Origin: an uncultured Holophagaceae bacterium
Lineage (GTDB): Bacteria; Acidobacteriota; Holophagae; Holophagales; Holophagaceae
Length of the DNA: 64,000 nt
Direction: 5' to 3'
NCBI GenBank assembly: GCA_903857495.1
Contig: CAIOFF010000016.1
Coordinates: forward strand, 20,110-84,109
A program made the position numbers and the translations under genes. The notes beneath the pieces were generated by a model. It did not search any database. It was not told where the DNA came from and was given only the letters and a program-made list of their open reading frames with translations. This document shows, one piece after another, positions 60,444 through 64,000 of this stretch. Every line of letters begins with the position of its first letter. The stretch's first letter is position 1.

Positions 60444-60472
60444 TTGACGCTTCCATCCCATCGCCCGATGAT
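60444..60472 (+). promoter_or_regulatory. Possible promoter of the winged-helix/ferredoxin gene
   Basis: TTGACG (60444-60449) and GATGAT (60467-60472) spaced by 17 bp, 51 bp before the ATG at 60524. The -35 is good, the -10 matches four of six consensus positions. Confidence 0.4.
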
Positions 60473-60523
60473 TTCGGCGAACCCATCTGATTCCTCCCTT
60501 TCGACCCTGCAGCGAGGATCCCC

Positions 60524-61807
60524 ATGGTCAACGCCACCCTTGGCCCCGGGCATGGCACCTATGACCGTCTGGTGCACCGGCTCAACCGGTTTCCCCAGGG
60601 GGCGCCGCCCTCGGAGCGGCTGTTCCAGATCCTGCGGCTCCTGGTGAGCGAGGAGGAGGCCGGCCTGCTGGCCCAGGTGCCCATCCGCCCCTTCACCGCC
60701 CGCAGGGCCGCCGCCCTCTGGGGCCTGTCGGAGGCCCGGGCCCGCCAGGTGCTGGATGCCCTCGCGGACCGCGCCATGCTGCTGGACTACCCGGAAGGTG
60801 GCGAGACCCGCTACGTGCTGCCGCCCCCCATGGCGGGCTTCTTCGAGTTCTCCATGATGCGGGTGCGGGGCGATGTGGATCAGCAGGCCCTGGCGGAGCT
60901 CTACTACGACTACATCAACCTGGAGGAGGACTTCTGCCGGGAGCTCTTCGCCACGGGCCAGACCCAGCTGGGGCGGGCCTTCGTGGACGAGACGGCGCTG
61001 CCCACCGGGGACGCCCTGGTGGTGCTGGACCACGAGCGGGCCAGCGAGGTGGTGCGCTCCGCCAAGGCCATCGGGATCAGCGCCTGCTACTGCCGCCACA
61101 AGATGCAGCGCAAGGGCCGGGCCTGCGACGCACCCATGGACATCTGCATGACCTTCGGGGCCTGCGCGGACTCCCTCACCCGGCACCAGGTCGCCCGGCG
61201 CGTGGAGGCTGCCGAGTGCCTGGACCTGCTGGCCCAGGCCCGGGAGCGGGGGCTGGTGCAGTTCGGCGAAAATGTCCGCGAGCGGGTGAGCTTCATCTGC
61301 AACTGCTGCGGGTGCTGCTGCGAGGCCATGATCGCTGCCCGGCGCTTCGCCTTCATGAAACCCGTCCACACCACCAACTACCTGCCCGAGGTGGACAGCG
61401 GGCGCTGCAACGGCTGCGGCAAGTGCCTGGATGCCTGCCCCGTGGAGGCCCTCGGCCTGGTGAGCGCCCACGACCCCCACCGCCGCGTGGCCCGGACGGC
61501 CCAGCTCAACGAGGACCGCTGCCTGGGCTGCGGCGTCTGCGTGCGGGCCTGCGCCAAGGAGGCCATCCGCCTGAAGCCCCGCCCGGCGCGGGTGCTGACC
61601 CCCGTCAACACCGCCCACCGCACGGTGGTCATGGCCCTCGAGCGGGGCCAGCTGGCGGAGCTGCTGGTGGACGGCCAGTCCAGCTACGGCCACCGGGCTG
61701 CCGCCGCCATCCTCGGCGCCGTCCTGAAACTGCCCCCCCTCAAGCAGGCCCTGGCCTCCGAGCAGCTCAAGTCCCGGTACCTGGACCGGCTGCTGGCGGG
61801 GTACTGA
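60524..61807 (+). CDS. Winged-helix/4Fe-4S ferredoxin fusion protein
   Basis: 427 residues. The N-terminal part (about 50-105, RPFTARRAAALWGLSEARARQVLDALADRAMLLDY) looks like a winged helix. The middle has cysteine sets (ACYCRHKMQRKGRACDAPMDICMTFG and FICNCCGCCC), and the end two ferredoxin motifs CNGCGKCLDACP and CLGCGVCVRACA, i.e. two 4Fe-4S clusters. This architecture occurs in anaerobes as a 4Fe-4S binding protein; I do not know its function. A redox-sensing regulator or an electron carrier for a specific dehydrogenase is possible. GCGAGGAT lies just before the ATG. Confidence 0.8.
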   Translation: MVNATLGPGHGTYDRLVHRLNRFPQGAPPSERLFQILRLLVSEEEAGLLAQVPIRPFTARRAAALWGLSEARARQVLDALADRAMLLDYPEGGETRYVLPPPMAGFFEFSMMRVRGDVDQQALAELYYDYINLEEDFCRELFATGQTQLGRAFVDETALPTGDALVVLDHERASEVVRSAKAIGISACYCRHKMQRKGRACDAPMDICMTFGACADSLTRHQVARRVEAAECLDLLAQARERGLVQFGENVRERVSFICNCCGCCCEAMIAARRFAFMKPVHTTNYLPEVDSGRCNGCGKCLDACPVEALGLVSAHDPHRRVARTAQLNEDRCLGCGVCVRACAKEAIRLKPRPARVLTPVNTAHRTVVMALERGQLAELLVDGQSSYGHRAAAAILGAVLKLPPLKQALASEQLKSRYLDRLLAGY

Positions 61808-61838
61808 AAATTGGACTTCACCACGAGCATTTCATCTA

Positions 61839-61867
61839 TCTCGGAATCGGCATCGCCGATTCCGAGA
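61839..61867. terminator. Perfect 13-bp hairpin between convergent genes
   Basis: TCTCGGAATCGGC (61839-61851) and GCCGATTCCGAGA (61855-61867) pair over 13 bp with a 3-base loop (ATC). It lies between the ferredoxin-type gene and trpB2, which converge here. No T-run follows on either strand, so it may be a terminator acting both ways or another structured element. Confidence 0.55.
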
Positions 61868-61911
61868 AGAACTGAAACACCGTGGTTAACGCTTTTCCGC
61901 TGCGCTCGTGA

Positions 61912-63285
61912 CTACCGCGCTGCGGGCTTGGGCAGGCCTTCGAGGCAGGCGAGGCCCTTGGCCATCTCTTCGTCGGAGAGGGAGTGGTCGGAGAGCTTGC
62001 CGTCGAGGAAGTCGCTGTAGCCGCTGAGGTCCATGAGGCCGTGGCCGCTGAGGTTGAAGAGGATGACCCGCTCCTTGCCCTCCTCGCGGGCCTGCTTGGC
62101 CTCCCGGATGACCTGGGCGATGGCGTGGCTGCTCTCGGGCGCGGGGATGATGCCCTCGGTGCGGGCGAAGAGCACGGCCGCCTCGAAGCACTCCAGCTGC
62201 TGGATGGCCACGGCGCGGGTGAGGCCCTCCATGACGGTCTGGCTCACCAGGGGGGCCATGCCGTGGTAGCGGAGGCCGCCCGCGTGGATGCCCGGGGGCA
62301 TGAAGGTGTGGCCCAGGCTGTGCATGGCCATAAGGGGCGTCATGCGGGCCACGTCGCCGTGGTCGTAGACGTAGGGCGCGCGGGTCAGGGTGGGGCAGGA
62401 GGCGGGCTCCACGGCGATGATGTCGATGTCGGCGCCGTTGATCTTCTCCTTCACAAAGGGGAAGGCGATGCCGGCGAAGTTGCTGCCGCCGCCCACGCAG
62501 GCGATGACCTTGTCGATCTTGCGCTCGCCCAGGGCGGCCATCTGCTTCTGGGCCTCGAGGCCGATGATGGTCTGGTGCAGGAGCACGTGGTTGAGCACGC
62601 TGCCCAGGGTGTAGCGGGTCTTGCCTGTGGGATCCGTCACCGCCGCTTCCACGGCCTCGCTGATGGCGATGCCCAGGGAGCCGGTGCAGTTGGGATCCTG
62701 GGCGAGGATGTCCCGGCCCGCCTGGGTCTCCATGCTGGGGCTCGAGATGCAGTCCACGCCCCAGGTCTTCATCATCATCTTGCGGAAGGGCTTCTGCTCG
62801 AAGCTCACCTTCACCATGTAGACCTTGCACTCCAGGCCGAACTGGCTGCAGGCGAAGGCGATGGAGCTGCCCCACTGGCCGGCGCCGGTCTCGGAGGTGA
62901 TGCGCTCGATGCCCGCCTGCTTGTTGTAGTAGGCCTGGGCGATGGCCGTGTTCACCTTGTGGCTGCCCGCGGGGCTGACGCTCTCGTTCTTGAAGTAGAT
63001 CCGGGCGGGGGTCTTGAGGGCCGCTTCCAGGGCACGGGCGCGGTGCAGGGGGGTGGGGCGGTAGCGCAGCATGATCTCCAGGACCTCGTCCGGGATCGTG
63101 ATGTGGCGCTCCTGGCTCATCTCCTGCTCGATGAGGTTCATGGGGAACACGGCGGCCAGCTGGTCGGGGCTGACGGGGTTGCCGTCGGGTCCCAGGGGCG
63201 GGTGGGGCGCATGGGGCAGGTCCGCGGCCAGGTTGTACCACTGGCGGGGAATCTCGCTGTCGGGAAGGATGTTGCGGTTGGACAC
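61912..63285 (-). CDS. trpB: Tryptophan synthase beta chain, TrpB2 type
   Basis: PLP enzyme that joins indole and serine to make tryptophan. 457 residues with PLP Lys110 in [14 protein letters not shown], phosphate loop GGGSNFAG, and the TrpB2-type extra N-terminal segment (about 1-60, with [31 protein letters not shown]). TrpB2 enzymes usually lack a TrpA partner and use free indole or salvage it; trpA is absent here. It lies 28 bp downstream of trpR on the same strand, which strongly suggests control by tryptophan. Confidence 0.95.
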   Translation of the reverse strand: MSNRNILPDSEIPRQWYNLAADLPHAPHPPLGPDGNPVSPDQLAAVFPMNLIEQEMSQERHITIPDEVLEIMLRYRPTPLHRARALEAALKTPARIYFKNESVSPAGSHKVNTAIAQAYYNKQAGIERITSETGAGQWGSSIAFACSQFGLECKVYMVKVSFEQKPFRKMMMKTWGVDCISSPSMETQAGRDILAQDPNCTGSLGIAISEAVEAAVTDPTGKTRYTLGSVLNHVLLHQTIIGLEAQKQMAALGERKIDKVIACVGGGSNFAGIAFPFVKEKINGADIDIIAVEPASCPTLTRAPYVYDHGDVARMTPLMAMHSLGHTFMPPGIHAGGLRYHGMAPLVSQTVMEGLTRAVAIQQLECFEAAVLFARTEGIIPAPESSHAIAQVIREAKQAREEGKERVILFNLSGHGLMDLSGYSDFLDGKLSDHSLSDEEMAKGLACLEGLPKPAAR

Positions 63286-63313
63286 GGGGTCTCCTGATGC
63301 GTCGTGGGGGGGA

Positions 63314-63607
63314 TCAGCCTTGGAGGCGGTGGTGGCGGTCCAGCATGGTCCGGAGGGCCGAGTGGGGCTTCTTGAGCTCCCGCGAACCCCGGGTGATCTT
63401 GCAGAGGCTCAGGCCCAGCTCGGAGGCGATGGCCCGCTGGCTCTGGCCGCCGTCCAGCCGCTTCACCAGCTCCCAGCGGGAGCTGATGCCCTGGACCTCC
63501 GAAGGGGTCAGGATCTCGCGCAGGAACTGCTCCACCAGATCCGGGTCGCCGGACTGGTGGAGCAGCGCGGCCAGCTCGGCCAGGCGATCCAGACTGTTTC
63601 TATGCAT
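63314..63607 (-). CDS. trpR: Trp operon repressor
   Basis: 97 residues, close to the length of E. coli TrpR (108). [28 protein letters not shown] is the core and [23 protein letters not shown] the helix-turn-helix, with the conserved T/S-R-G-S-x-L. Binding of L-tryptophan would activate DNA binding. It sits directly before trpB2. The ATG lies inside a perfect 18-bp palindrome (63596-63613). The Shine-Dalgarno is weak (GGTGGA eight bases upstream). No other in-frame ATG gives a family-like start. Confidence 0.88.
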   Translation of the reverse strand: MHRNSLDRLAELAALLHQSGDPDLVEQFLREILTPSEVQGISSRWELVKRLDGGQSQRAIASELGLSLCKITRGSRELKKPHSALRTMLDRHHRLQG

Positions 63608-63642
63608 AGAAACATTCCACCAAACCTGGAAGTGCCCGTCAA
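63596..63642 (-). promoter_or_regulatory. trpR promoter and 18-bp palindromic operator
   Basis: On the minus strand TTGACG (63642-63637) and TGGAAT (63619-63614) are spaced by 17 bp. Directly downstream lies GTTTCTATGCATAGAAAC (63596-63613), a perfect 18-bp palindrome that covers the expected +1 and the start codon. The length equals that of the enterobacterial trp operator, and CTA...TAG half-sites are shared, but the sequences otherwise differ. Confidence 0.7.
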
Positions 63643-63863
63643 CAAGAAGGTTGGGTGGTCCAACGAGGGATCGGGGGGCCTGCCGGGAAAAACCAAAGAC
63701 AGGCGGACGCCTGATCGGGGGGCGCTGCCTGACCTTGGCTTGGGGACGGAGCCGGTGGAGAGGGGTTATTGGAGAGATATAAGTCTACTGAAAACAGTTT
63801 TTTCATAATTATTGAAAAATAAAAATACGTAAAACAGCTTATTTAAAATAAATAATATCACAC

Positions 63864-64000
63864 TAGTGTCCGGTTAAAAGTCAAACAATGGCAGTTGTTT
63901 AGAGAAGCGGTCCTCGTGGATCTGGATTTCCTCCTTCGCAAAGGCCCGCCGTAGCTCGATTTTCTCGAAAACGGAGACCGACAGGATCTGTAGCAGCTGA
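63864..64000. mobile_element. End of an IS4-like insertion sequence, right part outside the window
   Basis: TAGTGTCCGGTTAAAA begins around 63864 and resembles the terminal inverted repeat of IS4-type elements; a transposase C-terminus follows inward. The other end lies beyond the window. The exact terminus is uncertain by a few bases. The adjoining host DNA from about 63775 to 63862 is very AT-rich (ATAATTATTGAAAAATAAA, TTTAAAATAAATAATATCAC), unlike the rest of the window. Confidence 0.75.
63874..64000 (-). CDS. IS4-family transposase, C-terminal fragment
   Basis: Reading the minus strand gives QLLQILSVSVFEKIELRRAFAKEE followed by IQIHEDRFSKQLPLFDF and a stop at 63874-63876. The LLQILSVSVFEK and terminal QLxLFDF pattern is typical of the end of IS4-type DDE transposases. 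Only about 42 codons are inside the window, so whether the gene is intact cannot be told. Confidence 0.75.
   Translation of the reverse strand, partial: QLLQILSVSVFEKIELRRAFAKEEIQIHEDRFSKQLPLFDF

Noticed and set aside
63787..63803. ACTG-AAAA-CAGT followed by a T6 run as a terminator
   Set aside because: The stem is only 4 bp and lies in a generally AT-rich stretch, so chance is the simpler explanation.

Overview
The window is a high-GC, tightly packed chromosomal segment of about 60 genes with no rRNA, tRNA, CRISPR array or prophage that I can see. Gene content and protein style (LPS heptose kinase, outer-membrane-type barrel, type IV prepilin peptidase, methylmalonyl-CoA epimerase, a membrane Fe-S/CCG-domain oxidoreductase, extensive glycogen metabolism) point to a Gram-negative, probably anaerobic or respiring bacterium. 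My best guess is the Holophaga/Geothrix branch of Acidobacteriota; this is inference from impression, not from a search.

Layout. 1-1169: murA, cut by the window edge. 1282-14206: glycogen locus, with debranching enzyme-glgB-glgP on the plus strand facing glgC-glgA-pgi on the minus strand, and a stand-alone cysteine-rich GAF protein at the convergence point. 14268-18330: minus-strand run of degenerate PTPS-like protein, signal peptidase, clpS, clpA and aat, i.e. the complete bacterial N-degron set. 18483-24128: membrane Fe-S oxidoreductase, TDT-family transporter, then a minus-strand pair of an SGNH lipoprotein with permuted motif order and a barrel protein, then a DUF535 protein. 24189-30573: Trm112-like protein, heptose kinase, zinc-ribbon protein, tmk, holB, YecH-like protein, methylmalonyl-CoA epimerase and an esterase. 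30604-34228: AbrB/PIN toxin-antitoxin pair, prepilin peptidase, secreted cyclophilin, holin-like protein, serine acetyltransferase. 34320-39209: dnaE and an unknown multi-pass membrane protein. 39301-42798: two ABC ATPase/permease pairs. 42863-43533: a second AbrB/PIN pair. 43561-55069: oxidoreductase, M16 peptidase, rlmN, dut, hydrolases, M28 peptidase, rsmH, trmO and a methyltransferase. 55080-59898: an ABC importer with one fused permease and two different ATPases. 59982-61807: universal stress protein and a winged-helix/ferredoxin protein. 61912-63607: trpB2 and trpR. The right edge (about 63864-64000) is the end of an IS4-like insertion sequence next to a strongly AT-rich spacer.

How the genes work together. 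The glycogen block holds synthesis (GlgC, GlgA, GlgB), breakdown (debranching enzyme, GlgP) and the link to glycolysis (Pgi). ClpS, ClpA and Aat act together to tag, recognise and unfold N-degron substrates. TrpR with TrpB2 forms a small tryptophan-responsive unit with a perfect 18-bp palindrome at the trpR start. Two copies of a long palindromic repeat (25358-25471 and 29191-29295) and one copy of a second repeat type (47663-47740) sit between genes.

The most unusual observation is the gene at 22355-22981: an SGNH/GDSL hydrolase whose conserved blocks run V-I-II-III instead of I-II-III-V, which looks like a natural circular permutation on a lipoprotein signal.
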